From NCBI GenBank assembly GCA_018714805.1, contig DVMW01000041.1, forward strand, positions 31,656 to 95,655: a stretch of DNA of 64,000 nt, given 5' to 3'. Shown one piece after another: positions 8,643 to 15,502 of this stretch (its first letter is position 1; each line of letters starts with the position of its first letter). Under the pieces are notes generated by a model that did no database searches, was not told the origin of the DNA, and worked only from the letters and a program-made list of their open reading frames with translations. Origin of the DNA: Candidatus Fimenecus excrementigallinarum (GTDB lineage: Bacteria; Bacillota; Clostridia; Oscillospirales; Acutalibacteraceae). The position numbers and the translations under genes are program-made.

Positions 8643-8910
8643 TGGTCAGCACCCCGCCCTCGGGCTTGTAGGAAATCTTGACATACGCCGAAACGGACGG
8701 CGTGCCCGCGCGCACGGCGACGTGCTGGCATTCCTTGACAATGTCCAGCAGCTGGTCGTAGTCCTCGCCCTCAATGGTCGTCTCGAACGGGCCGACATAA
8801 TAATGCAGCCCCGTGGACGCGATGTAGGCGATGACCTCGTCGACAATGCGCACGACTTCGTTTTTGTCCTGCACGCCGGGCAGGACCTGGATGGCTACGC
8901 TTGCTTTCAT
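8611..8910 (-). CDS. Thiamine-binding protein (YkoF/MTH1187-like, UPF0045)
   Basis: 99 aa, the size of single-domain MTH1187/YqgV-type proteins, whose fold resembles half of the thiamine/HMP-binding YkoF. Motifs: N-terminal ASVAIQVLPG, then VVRIVDEVIAYIASTGLHYYVGPFETTIEG and a C-terminal VSAYVKISYKP strand. First gene after the riboswitch, with AGGAGG 8 bases before the ATG at 8910. Position and regulation fit binding of thiamine or its pyrimidine precursor in the cytoplasm; the exact ligand is inferred. Confidence 0.85.
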   Translation of the reverse strand: MKASVAIQVLPGVQDKNEVVRIVDEVIAYIASTGLHYYVGPFETTIEGEDYDQLLDIVKECQHVAVRAGTPSVSAYVKISYKPEGGVLTIDEKVTKHHK

Positions 8911-8933
8911 GACAGGTTCCTCCTTTGGAACAT

Positions 8934-8976
8934 AAAAAATAGAGAAGCCTTACGACACCGCAGTCGTAAGGCTTCT
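8934..8976 (-). terminator. Riboswitch expression-platform terminator
   Basis: Minus-strand 14-base perfect stem (arms 8943-8956 and 8963-8976, 6-base loop) followed by a T-run (A-run at 8934-8939 on the plus strand), between the TPP aptamer and the first gene. It is the predicted OFF structure for transcription attenuation. Confidence 0.9.
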
Positions 8977-8996
8977 GATTTTTCCGGTGAAAAAAC

Positions 8997-9093
8997 GGCT
9001 CCCTACGGCGGCATTACCCGCATCAGGTCATAGGGTCAAAGGCGCGCTGCATCCCTTCTCTCAGCCGGCTTGCCGCCAGCTCCCCTGTGTTCG
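8997..9093 (-). promoter_or_regulatory. TPP (THI-box) riboswitch
   Basis: Minus-strand leader carries the conserved THI elements in order: ACAGGGGAGC, GGCTGAGAG, GGGATGCAGC, GACCC, ACCTGATGCGGGTAATGCC and GTAGGGAGC. These match the thi-box aptamer arms, including CUGAGA and ACCUGAU...GGGUAAUGCC. TPP binding should favour the downstream terminator and shut off the transport operon. Confidence 0.97.
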
Positions 9094-9115
9094 GTTGTCC
9101 TAAAGCTTCGTATGT

Positions 9116-9144
9116 AGTATACGTCCGCGCCCGAATTTTGTCAA
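9116..9144 (-). promoter_or_regulatory. Sigma-A promoter of the TPP-riboswitch operon
   Basis: Minus-strand TTGACA (9139-9144), 17-base spacer, TATACT (9116-9121), about 20 bases before the aptamer. The -35 box overlaps the stop codon of the PAP2 gene on the same strand. Confidence 0.9.
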
Positions 9145-9641
9145 CCCGGAACGAGAAAAAAACCGATGGCCCCGCAGGCCGCGCCGAGCCCCGCCCCGCA
9201 GACCACGTCGCGCGGGAAATGCACCCCGCCGACCACGCGGATGACGGCGAGCAGCACGCCGAGCACGGTCAGCACGACGCCGGCGGGCGCAAACGTATAA
9301 TAAAAGGCAAACGCAATGACAAACACCGAAAACACGTGACGGCTCGGGAAGGATTCGCCGGGCTTGTCCTTTTGCAGCAGCGGCGAAAAGCCGAGCTTGG
9401 CGAACGGACGCGGGAAATTCAGCGCGCGGCGCAGCGCGCTGACCGCGACAAAGGAAACGCCCGGCACAAGCACGCACCGCAGGAAGCGGCCGTCGCGCGA
9501 AAAAAGCAGGGCGGCAAGCAGCGCCGGGTACGCAAGGTACACAAGCGCCGTAATGGCCTTATCCGCGCCGCGCAGCGCCCGCAGAAGCGCGGGGCGCGCC
9601 AAAAACGGCTTTTGCAGCCTTTCAAACTGTTCCCGCGTCAC
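9141..9641 (-). CDS. PAP2-family membrane phosphatase
   Basis: 166 aa integral-membrane phosphatase. The three PAP2 motifs are present: C1 around RRALNFPRP, C2 FPSRH and C3 RVVGGVHFPRDV with the nucleophilic His. This family dephosphorylates lipid phosphates; the small size and lone catalytic domain fit an undecaprenyl- or phosphatidylglycerol-phosphate phosphatase of the BcrC/PgpB kind. Four to five membrane segments. Weak Shine-Dalgarno before the ATG at 9641. It ends where the thi promoter begins. The precise lipid substrate cannot be read from sequence. Confidence 0.85.
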   Translation of the reverse strand: MTREQFERLQKPFLARPALLRALRGADKAITALVYLAYPALLAALLFSRDGRFLRCVLVPGVSFVAVSALRRALNFPRPFAKLGFSPLLQKDKPGESFPSRHVFSVFVIAFAFYYTFAPAGVVLTVLGVLLAVIRVVGGVHFPRDVVCGAGLGAACGAIGFFLVPG

Positions 9642-9733
9642 ACCGCGCCCCCTTTTTTCCGTCTTCTGCCTTCAGTATAGCAAAACCGGCCGCCGCGCGC
9701 AAGGGCGACGCGAAAAGCCGCCCCGCAAGGCGC

Positions 9734-9764
9734 AAAAAAAGCGGGGACGCCGCCGCGTCCCCGC
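9734..9764 (-). terminator. Terminator of gap
   Basis: Minus-strand GCGGGGACGC-CGCC-GCGTCCCCGC stem (10 bases) followed by seven T, 16 bases after the gap stop. Confidence 0.9.
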
Positions 9765-9779
9765 CGAAGGTCTGTTTGC

Positions 9780-10817
9780 TTACGCAAGCTCCGCGAAATA
9801 CTTGATGGTGCGGACCATCTGGCTCGTGTAAGAATTTTCGTTGTCGTACCAGGAAACGACCTGAACCTCATAGAGGTCATCGGCAATCTGCGCAACCATG
9901 GTCTGGGTCGCGTCAAACAGCGAGCCGTAGCGCATACCGATAACGTCGGAGGAGACAATCGGGTCCTCGTTGTAGCCGAAGCTCTCGCTCGCGGCAGCCT
10001 TCATGGCGGCGTTGATGCCTTCCTTCGTGACGTCCTTGCCCTTGACGACCGCGGTCAAAATGGTGGTCGAGCCGGTCGGAACGGGCACGCGCTGCGCCGA
10101 ACCGATGAGCTTGCCGTTGAGTTCCGGGATAACCAGGCCAATCGCTTTCGCAGCGCCGGTGGAGTTCGGAACGATGTTGGCAGCGCCCGCGCGCGCACGG
10201 CGCAGGTCGCCCTTTCTGTGCGGGCCGTCCAGAATCATCTGGTCGCCGGTGTAGGCGTGGATGGTGCTCATGATACCGCTCTGCACGGGCGCGTAGTCAT
10301 TGAGGGCCTTCGCCATGGGCGCCAGGCAGTTCGTGGTGCAGGAAGCGGCGGAAATGATGGTGTCGTCCGCCGTCAGGGTCTTTTCGTTGACGCTGTAGAC
10401 GATGGTCTTCAGGTCGTTGCCCGCGGGCGCGGAAATGACGACCTTCTTCGCGCCGGCGTCGATGTGCGCCTGGCTCTTCGCCTTCGAGCAATAGAAGCCC
10501 GTGCACTCGAGCACAACGTCCACGCCGATTTCGCCCCACGGAAGCTCCGCGGCGTTGGCCATCGCGTAAATTTTCAGGGTCTTGCCGTCGACAGTCAGGG
10601 TGCCGGCTTCGTCATCGGCGGAGATGGTGTGCAGGTTCTCGCCAATCTTGCCGCAATAGCCGCCCTGGGCGGTGTCGTACTTGAGCAGGTGCGCAAGCAT
10701 GGAGGGCTTGGTCAGGTCGTTGATTGCGACGACCTCATAGCCTTCCGCGCCGAACATCTGACGGAACGCCAGACGGCCGATGCGGCCGAACCCGTTGATA
10801 GCAACTTTAACAGACAT
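9780..10817 (-). CDS. gap: Glyceraldehyde-3-phosphate dehydrogenase
   Basis: 345 aa, slightly longer than the usual 335. Catalyses oxidative phosphorylation of G3P with NAD in glycolysis. N-terminal Rossmann motif INGFGRIGR, catalytic Cys160 in [12 protein letters not shown], the His in the IHAYTGDQ segment, and the C-terminal SWYDNENSY motif are all intact. Start at 10817 with GGAGG 8 bases upstream; the longer ORF starting at 10901 lies in the promoter region. Single-gene transcript with its own promoter and terminator. Confidence 0.97.
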   Translation of the reverse strand: MSVKVAINGFGRIGRLAFRQMFGAEGYEVVAINDLTKPSMLAHLLKYDTAQGGYCGKIGENLHTISADDEAGTLTVDGKTLKIYAMANAAELPWGEIGVDVVLECTGFYCSKAKSQAHIDAGAKKVVISAPAGNDLKTIVYSVNEKTLTADDTIISAASCTTNCLAPMAKALNDYAPVQSGIMSTIHAYTGDQMILDGPHRKGDLRRARAGAANIVPNSTGAAKAIGLVIPELNGKLIGSAQRVPVPTGSTTILTAVVKGKDVTKEGINAAMKAAASESFGYNEDPIVSSDVIGMRYGSLFDATQTMVAQIADDLYEVQVVSWYDNENSYTSQMVRTIKYFAELA

Positions 10818-10860
10818 GGAAATTACCTCCAAATATAGTATTTTTCCTTGTGCGGCTAAC

Positions 10861-10889
10861 ATTGTATACCGATTTTTGGAAATTTGCAA
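10861..10889 (-). promoter_or_regulatory. Promoter of gap with overlapping inverted repeat
   Basis: Minus-strand TTGCAA (10884-10889), 17-base spacer, TACAAT (10861-10866). An inverted repeat TTTTGGAAA-N12-TTTCCAAAA (10874-10903) surrounds the -35 box and may be an operator. Confidence 0.75.
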
Positions 10890-11044
10890 GTTGTTTTCCA
10901 AAATTCCCTGCGGCTTGTGAAAACTTTGTCGTACTGCCTAAAATTTCGTATATCCAAAAAAACAGGGTATGCTATTCGCACAGCCGCGGCGCAGTTCCAG
11001 TATGCCCCGCCGCGCTTGAAAACATTCGGGAGAGGCGGAAAACG

Positions 11045-11746
11045 ATGGAAACAACCGAGGTGCGTCTGCGCGCGCTGCTGCGGCGGGCCCAGGCGGCGGA
11101 CAGGCAGGGCCTTGCGGGGCGCGAACGCTTTCAGGCCTATTTTGACGCGCTGTTCGACGCCGCGGCGCGCTGTGAACGCCAAGAGGCGCTGCCGAAGGCG
11201 TACAACGACGGGATGCGCGCGCTCGGGGCGTTTTACGACGCGCAGGCGCCGCGGGCCGCCGGCGCAGTTGACCTCGCCGCCCTGCTGTCGGACGTGGGGC
11301 TTTGCTGCGACCTGCTTTTGGGCGAGGGGCGCGTACAGCTTTCGCCGGCGCGCCCTTTGTTTGTGCGCGCGAACGGGCGCGCGCTGCTTTGGGCGGTGCT
11401 GCGCGCCGCCGCCGGGGCGCTGCAAAGCGGCCTTCCGCTGACGCTGCGCGCCTTCGGCGCCGGGGCATACGGCGCGGCGTCCCTCGTCTCGCCGGCCTTT
11501 GACGGCGCGTTCGGAGGAGCGGCAGAAGCCGTGGCGGCGCGGGCGGTGCAAAAGCCCGGCGGGCGTCTTTTGCGGGAGGCGGGGCGAAACGGGTCGGGGC
11601 TCCACCTTGTCCTGCCGCGCTGCGTGCCGCAGGAGAATGCCTTCCCCGGCGCGCTCGGCTTTGCCGACTGGCTCTCCGACCGCATTTCGCCGGTCTACGC
11701 CGCGTTTTGCGGCCTGTATGTGCCGCCGGACTTTAGAAAAATATAA
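11045..11746 (+). CDS. Hypothetical protein resembling a degenerate histidine-kinase core
   Basis: 233 aa, soluble, Ala-rich. Start at 11045 follows AGAGGCGG. I do not recognise a named family. The layout recalls a sensor kinase without a sensor: an N-terminal helical part (residues 1-75), VDLAALLSDVGLCCDLLL (like the strand after the DHp helices), then LFVRANGRALLWAVLRAAAGALQSG where kinases have the N-box, but the key Asn of the N-box and the usual G-boxes are missing. It would therefore not bind ATP normally. This homology is my inference and should be tested by profile search. Divergent from gap, upstream of a phosphoesterase gene. Confidence 0.7.
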   Translation: METTEVRLRALLRRAQAADRQGLAGRERFQAYFDALFDAAARCERQEALPKAYNDGMRALGAFYDAQAPRAAGAVDLAALLSDVGLCCDLLLGEGRVQLSPARPLFVRANGRALLWAVLRAAAGALQSGLPLTLRAFGAGAYGAASLVSPAFDGAFGGAAEAVAARAVQKPGGRLLREAGRNGSGLHLVLPRCVPQENAFPGALGFADWLSDRISPVYAAFCGLYVPPDFRKI

Positions 11747-11757
11747 CAAAAAGACGC

Positions 11758-11787
11758 TTGCTTGTCCGTTTGTTTTTGTGGTAAAAT
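11758..11787 (+). promoter_or_regulatory. Possible promoter of the metallophosphoesterase gene
   Basis: TTGCTT (11758-11763), 18-base spacer, TAAAAT (11782-11787), 66 bases before the chosen GTG start. The -35 box is imperfect. Confidence 0.45.
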
Positions 11788-11853
11788 GCAGGGGTAAGAA
11801 CCCGGCCGGCGCGTGTGGCTGCGCCTATGCATTATGGAAAAGAGGTTTTTCCC

Positions 11854-13401
11854 GTGAAAAAATTTTTCCGCGCCCTGTTTTTCGGAAAGGTCACGGCGGT
11901 GCTGTTCCCCGTGCTCGCGCTTTGCGCCGTGCCGGTGTACTACGCCTTCCGCAACACCTTCTATTTCATTGACGACGCCATTTTCCGCGGCTTCACCATG
12001 ACGCTGTTCCTGCTAATGGCGCTCAACGCCTTCCAGCTGTTCCTGCTGTCGGGGCTGCGGCTGCGGGACCGTACATACCTCACGCGCAAATGGGTGCGCG
12101 CGCTGTATGTCGTCGGCGGCGTTTACGCGGTCGTCAGCGCCGGGGTGTGCATCGGCTTTTTCTTCGGCAACAGCGCGGAGACAAACACCGTGACGCGGCG
12201 CTGCCTTTTGGAAATCCTGCCGTACTGGGCGGCGGCCGCCGCGCTGCTGCTGGCGCTGTTCATTCTGCCGAATTTGCAGAAAAAGAAGCTGCGCGCCGGG
12301 CTTTGCGCGGCGCTGTCTGCGGCCCTGCTTGTCTCATGCGCCGCGGCGCTGTTCCCCTTTACGCCGTACCGCTTCACCTCGGGCCCGGTCGTGTTTGACA
12401 ACGGCACGGATTATTCGGTCGTGTTTTCGACCAGCGGCAAGGGCACCGGGTACGTCACCTACACCTACGGCGGCGAGACGGTCACGCGCTATGACGAGGC
12501 CGCCGGGCGCAAGGCCGGCGACAGCACCATCCACACCGTGCGCGTCCCGTATGCGGAGCTGCAGAACAACACCTATACCGTCGGCTCCGTGCGCATTTTG
12601 GAGGACCGCAGCTACGGCGGCAGAAGCGGCAAGGCCATTGAATCCGAGCCCGTCGAATTCGGCGGCGTCTTCGGCGAGACGGTGCGCGCGCTGACCGTTT
12701 CGGACTGGCACACGCACACCGACCTTGCCAAAAGCACGGCGGCGCAGCTCGGCGGCTATGACGCGCTGCTGCTGCTGGGCGACAGCGCGCCGGGGATGAT
12801 GTTCGCCTCCGAGGTCGTCGACTATATCCTGCAATTCGCCTCCGACCTCGGCGGCGGGTCGATGCCCGTGCTGTTCGTCCGCGGCAACCACGAAACGCGC
12901 GGCCGCGAGGCGGGCAAGCTGCCCGAATACCTCGGCTTTGACAGCTTCTATTTCACCGCGCAGCTCGGGGACTACCGCTTTGTCGTGCTCGACAGCGGCG
13001 AGGACAAGGCCGACGACCACCCCGAATACGGGAACATGGTCACCTACAGCGAGAGCCGCGCGAATATGGTCGCGTGGCTGGAGGGCCTTGAGAACCCGGA
13101 CGGCGCAAAAACCGTCGCGCTGTCGCACGCGGACTCCGTCTGCATCGAGGAGGATTTGTCCGCCGCCGCGCACGAGAAGCTCGACGCGCTGGGGGTCAGC
13201 CTCCTGGTCAGCGGCCATGCGCACAAAACGGAATTTAAGACCGAGCACGCCTACCCGACGCTTATCGACGGCGGCTGGACGGCGAACGGCGCGGGAACGT
13301 ATGTCGCGTCGATGCTGGTTTTCTCGCCCGACGGCATTGCGCTGCGCTCGGTGGACAACGCCGGGGTCGTAACGGTGGAGGAATCCGTCGCCTGGCGGTA
13401 A
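11854..13401 (+). CDS. Membrane-anchored metallophosphoesterase
   Basis: 515 aa. Four membrane segments in the first 165 residues are followed by a beta-rich linker (FTSGPVVFDNGTDYSVVFSTSGKGTGYVTYTYGG) like that preceding purple-acid-type phosphatases, then a calcineurin-like phosphoesterase domain. Metal motifs: SDWH, LLLGDS, RGNHE, LSHAD and SGHAHKTEF. The catalytic domain should face the outside. The GTG at 11854 is 8 bases after AGAGG and begins with a basic KKFFR, so it is preferred over GTG 11815 and ATG 11827. Substrate unknown; a nucleotide or lipid phosphate is possible. Confidence 0.85.
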   Translation: MKKFFRALFFGKVTAVLFPVLALCAVPVYYAFRNTFYFIDDAIFRGFTMTLFLLMALNAFQLFLLSGLRLRDRTYLTRKWVRALYVVGGVYAVVSAGVCIGFFFGNSAETNTVTRRCLLEILPYWAAAAALLLALFILPNLQKKKLRAGLCAALSAALLVSCAAALFPFTPYRFTSGPVVFDNGTDYSVVFSTSGKGTGYVTYTYGGETVTRYDEAAGRKAGDSTIHTVRVPYAELQNNTYTVGSVRILEDRSYGGRSGKAIESEPVEFGGVFGETVRALTVSDWHTHTDLAKSTAAQLGGYDALLLLGDSAPGMMFASEVVDYILQFASDLGGGSMPVLFVRGNHETRGREAGKLPEYLGFDSFYFTAQLGDYRFVVLDSGEDKADDHPEYGNMVTYSESRANMVAWLEGLENPDGAKTVALSHADSVCIEEDLSAAAHEKLDALGVSLLVSGHAHKTEFKTEHAYPTLIDGGWTANGAGTYVASMLVFSPDGIALRSVDNAGVVTVEESVAWR

Positions 13402-13415
13402 CGCAGCAAACAGAA

Positions 13416-13441
13416 GGGCGGGCGCCGAAAGGCGTCCGCCC
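13416..13441. terminator. Bidirectional terminator
   Basis: GGGCGGGCGCC-GAAA-GGCGTCCGCCC hairpin with GTTT after it, between the convergent phosphoesterase and CarD genes. Confidence 0.7.
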
Positions 13442-13455
13442 GTTTGTATCACGCT

Positions 13456-13938
13456 TTATGCGCCGAGCATTGCGGGTATCTCCTCGGGCTCGACGCCGAG
13501 CACCTGGGCAAATTCCCGGTACAAAAGCGCCTCCGCCTCCTTTAACGCGCGTTCGTCCGCCTGGTGGAAGCGCTTGCCCTCGGCGGTGCGCTCGCGCCGG
13601 CGAATGTGCAGGCTTTTTATCATCTGCATAAGCGCGCGGTGGTCGCCCGTATGCAGAACCTGCGCCTGGGCGGTGTGCCGCTTTGCGTCGTTCTCAATCC
13701 ATTGCGCGGGCAGCTGCGGCATTTCGCGCAAAAGCGAGCGGACCTCCCGCTTGTCCAACAGCGCGCGCATGGAAGCCGGCGCGCTGTCGACCGGGCAGTA
13801 AATGGTCGTATCCTCCCCGTAAAGCGGGTGCAGCACGTAATATGCCGCCGTTTGCCTGCCGAATTTCTTTTGACAGATTTCGGTGATTTCGCAGACGCCC
13901 GTCTGCCCGTACATGACTTTGTCGTGAATCGCGAACAC
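13456..13938 (-). CDS. CarD-like / TRCF-N domain transcription regulator
   Basis: 160 aa. The N-terminal Tudor-like RNA-polymerase-interacting domain is visible as HDKVMYGQTGVCEITEIC and YYVLHPLYGEDTTIYCPVD, followed by a helical C-terminal domain. CarD-type proteins bind the RNA polymerase beta subunit and modulate promoter opening. GTG start at 13938, 8 bases after GGAGG. It is shorter than ordinary actinobacterial CarD in the linker but of the usual clostridial length. A terminator-like hairpin sits in its leader between promoter and start codon, see findings. Confidence 0.88.
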   Translation of the reverse strand: MFAIHDKVMYGQTGVCEITEICQKKFGRQTAAYYVLHPLYGEDTTIYCPVDSAPASMRALLDKREVRSLLREMPQLPAQWIENDAKRHTAQAQVLHTGDHRALMQMIKSLHIRRRERTAEGKRFHQADERALKEAEALLYREFAQVLGVEPEEIPAMLGA

Positions 13939-13975
13939 GCCGTTCCCCTCCTTTTGTAAGGACAGAAAAACAAAG

Positions 13976-14035
13976 AAAAAGCACGCCCGCGAAACCGAAG
14001 CAAAGTGCGCTGGGCGTTTCGGACGGCGGCGTGCT
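13976..14035 (-). terminator. Terminator-like hairpin in the leader of the CarD gene
   Basis: Minus-strand hairpin with outer arms AGCACGCC/GGCGTGCT and inner CGAAAC/GTTTCG, followed by TTTTTCTTTG. It lies after the CarD promoter and before its start, so it may be an attenuator; alternatively it ends the small upstream gene at 14104-14319. Confidence 0.6.
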
Positions 14036-14055
14036 GTTGTTTGTTTCTATAGGGA

Positions 14056-14084
14056 ATTATACCGCAGAAAAGCAAAAAAGGAAA
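14056..14084 (-). promoter_or_regulatory. Likely promoter of the CarD gene
   Basis: Minus-strand TATAAT (14056-14061) with a weak -35 TTTCCT (14079-14084) at 17 bases. The leader to the GTG start would be about 110 bases. Confidence 0.5.
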
Positions 14085-14103
14085 TAGGCTTTTTCCACAA
14101 ATT

Positions 14104-14319
14104 TCACGGGGTTTCGCGCGGCGGGCTTTCGTCGTTTTTCGAATCCGGCACGCCCTGGCTTATCGCCGGGAAGGCGTTTTTCGTGTCGGCGGTCGGCTGC
14201 ACCTCGTAGGTGCCGTATTTGTTCAGCAGCTCGAACACGTCCTCCGGCTCGCCGTGGGAAGCGCGCACCGACACCTCCGAATCGACGGCCCCGGCCGGCT
14301 TTTTCTTTTGCTTTGGCAT
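14104..14319 (-). CDS. Small hypothetical protein
   Basis: 71 aa. A basic start (MPKQKKKPAG) is followed by an acidic-helical centre EPEDVFELLNKYGTYEV and the segment QPTADTKNAFPAISQG, which reads like real protein rather than noise, then a Pro-rich tail. The ATG at 14319 is preferred: the GGAG lies 9 bases upstream, whereas it abuts the ATG at 14328. No membrane segment. I have no function; the sequence has the look of a conserved small clostridial protein. Followed by a terminator-like hairpin. Confidence 0.6.
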   Translation of the reverse strand: MPKQKKKPAGAVDSEVSVRASHGEPEDVFELLNKYGTYEVQPTADTKNAFPAISQGVPDSKNDESPPRETP

Positions 14320-14452
14320 AGGCTTCATCTCCGCTAAAAGCTTGCCCGGAACCGGCCGGTTTTATGCCCGTGCCCGCTTTCCTGTGCACAGCGGCACAAA
14401 CCCGGTTGAATTTGCACCTATTTTTTTGCAGCCTGCACTTTGCGCCGCGCGC

Positions 14453-14481
14453 TTTACACCGTTTTCAAAACATGATAAAAT
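14453..14481 (+). promoter_or_regulatory. Sigma-A promoter of the HTH-membrane protein gene
   Basis: TTTACA (14453-14458), 17-base spacer, TAAAAT (14476-14481), 43 bases before the start. Confidence 0.8.
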
Positions 14482-14524
14482 GACATAGAAACTATCGGTT
14501 CCAAGGAAAGGGGTTTTCCAAAAT

Positions 14525-15466
14525 ATGGCAACTCGCACGCTTTCGGACCTCCGCGCCGAACAGAACCTCTGGCGCAGGGACGTCGCCGAGGTTCTGGGCA
14601 TACCGGAAAGTGAAGTGGAACGCCTGGAGATGACCGGCGAGGTCCCGCAGGACGTCGCGCAAAAGCTTCTGGAGGCCTACGCGCTCCCCGCCGACTACTT
14701 TACGGTCGACATCGACGCGCTGCGCGCCGCCGAGCGCGCCGCCGAACGCGTCACGCCCAAAAAGCCGTTCTGGTACCTGTTTGTCGTCGTGCTTGTCTGG
14801 CAGTTTTTGTGCAGCCTTGTCATCGCCCTTTTGGACCTGCCCGCAAGAATTGCGGATATGCTCGGCGCGCCGGTCAGCGTGCTCTATCCGATGGTGTCGG
14901 ACGTGTGCGGCACGGTCGTGACCATTTGCTCGGGCATTTTCTTAGGCTCCTACCTCATCAAAAAAAGCAACCTGCGCGGGCGGGTCGCGGAATTTGAGTT
15001 TTTGTATCCGTTTATGAACGGCTCCGTCACCGCGTGGCTCCTGCTGCCGTTTGCGCGGCAGGTGCTCAACAACGGCACGGCTTCTGGCTGGTTCGCCGCG
15101 CAGATGGTGCTGACCTTCGTGTGCCTGTTCGCGGACGTCGTTTTCCTGACCTTTTTCGTCAAGGCAACCACGGAGGAGGCCTCCGAAAAGGGGCGCAAAA
15201 CGCTGCGGATTCTGTTTGCCGCCGCGCTGGCCGCCAAGCTGCTGTATTATGTGCTCTGGTTCGCGCTCGGGTTTTTCCGGGACGCCGAGGCGTATGACCT
15301 CGCAGGCGTCGCGCTCCGCATTGTGTTCAGCCTCTGCATTTTTTACGGCGCGGCGTTCGGCATATACCGCTTCCCAAAGCTGCAAACGCTGTTTTTGACG
15401 GTGCTGCCGATATTGTACTTCGCCGTACCCACAGCGATTTCCACCATTTTCATGCTGATAGCATAA
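14525..15466 (+). CDS. Membrane protein with N-terminal XRE-like helix-turn-helix
   Basis: 313 aa. Residues 1-65 look like an XRE DNA-binding domain (LSDLRAEQNLWRRDVAEVLGIPESEVERLE), followed by a charged linker and about six membrane segments from residue 80 to the end. Such a hybrid could be a membrane-tethered regulator, or the HTH may have been recruited for another purpose. Helix 3 is less basic than in typical DNA-binding proteins, so binding is unproven. AAGGAAAGGGG lies before the ATG. Monocistronic with its own promoter and terminator. Function unknown. Confidence 0.78.
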   Translation: MATRTLSDLRAEQNLWRRDVAEVLGIPESEVERLEMTGEVPQDVAQKLLEAYALPADYFTVDIDALRAAERAAERVTPKKPFWYLFVVVLVWQFLCSLVIALLDLPARIADMLGAPVSVLYPMVSDVCGTVVTICSGIFLGSYLIKKSNLRGRVAEFEFLYPFMNGSVTAWLLLPFARQVLNNGTASGWFAAQMVLTFVCLFADVVFLTFFVKATTEEASEKGRKTLRILFAAALAAKLLYYVLWFALGFFRDAEAYDLAGVALRIVFSLCIFYGAAFGIYRFPKLQTLFLTVLPILYFAVPTAISTIFMLIA

Positions 15467-15473
15467 CGCCGTC

Positions 15474-15502
15474 GAGCCGCCCTTATAAGGGCGGCTCTTT
15501 TT
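15474..15502 (+). terminator. Terminator of the HTH-membrane gene
   Basis: GAGCCGCCCT-TAT-AAGGGCGGCTC stem followed by five T on the plus strand. Confidence 0.92.

Noticed and set aside
10856..11749. A 297-codon minus-strand frame opposite the kinase-like hypothetical
   Set aside because: Low-complexity Arg/Ala/Gln protein, overlaps the gap promoter, no ribosome site.
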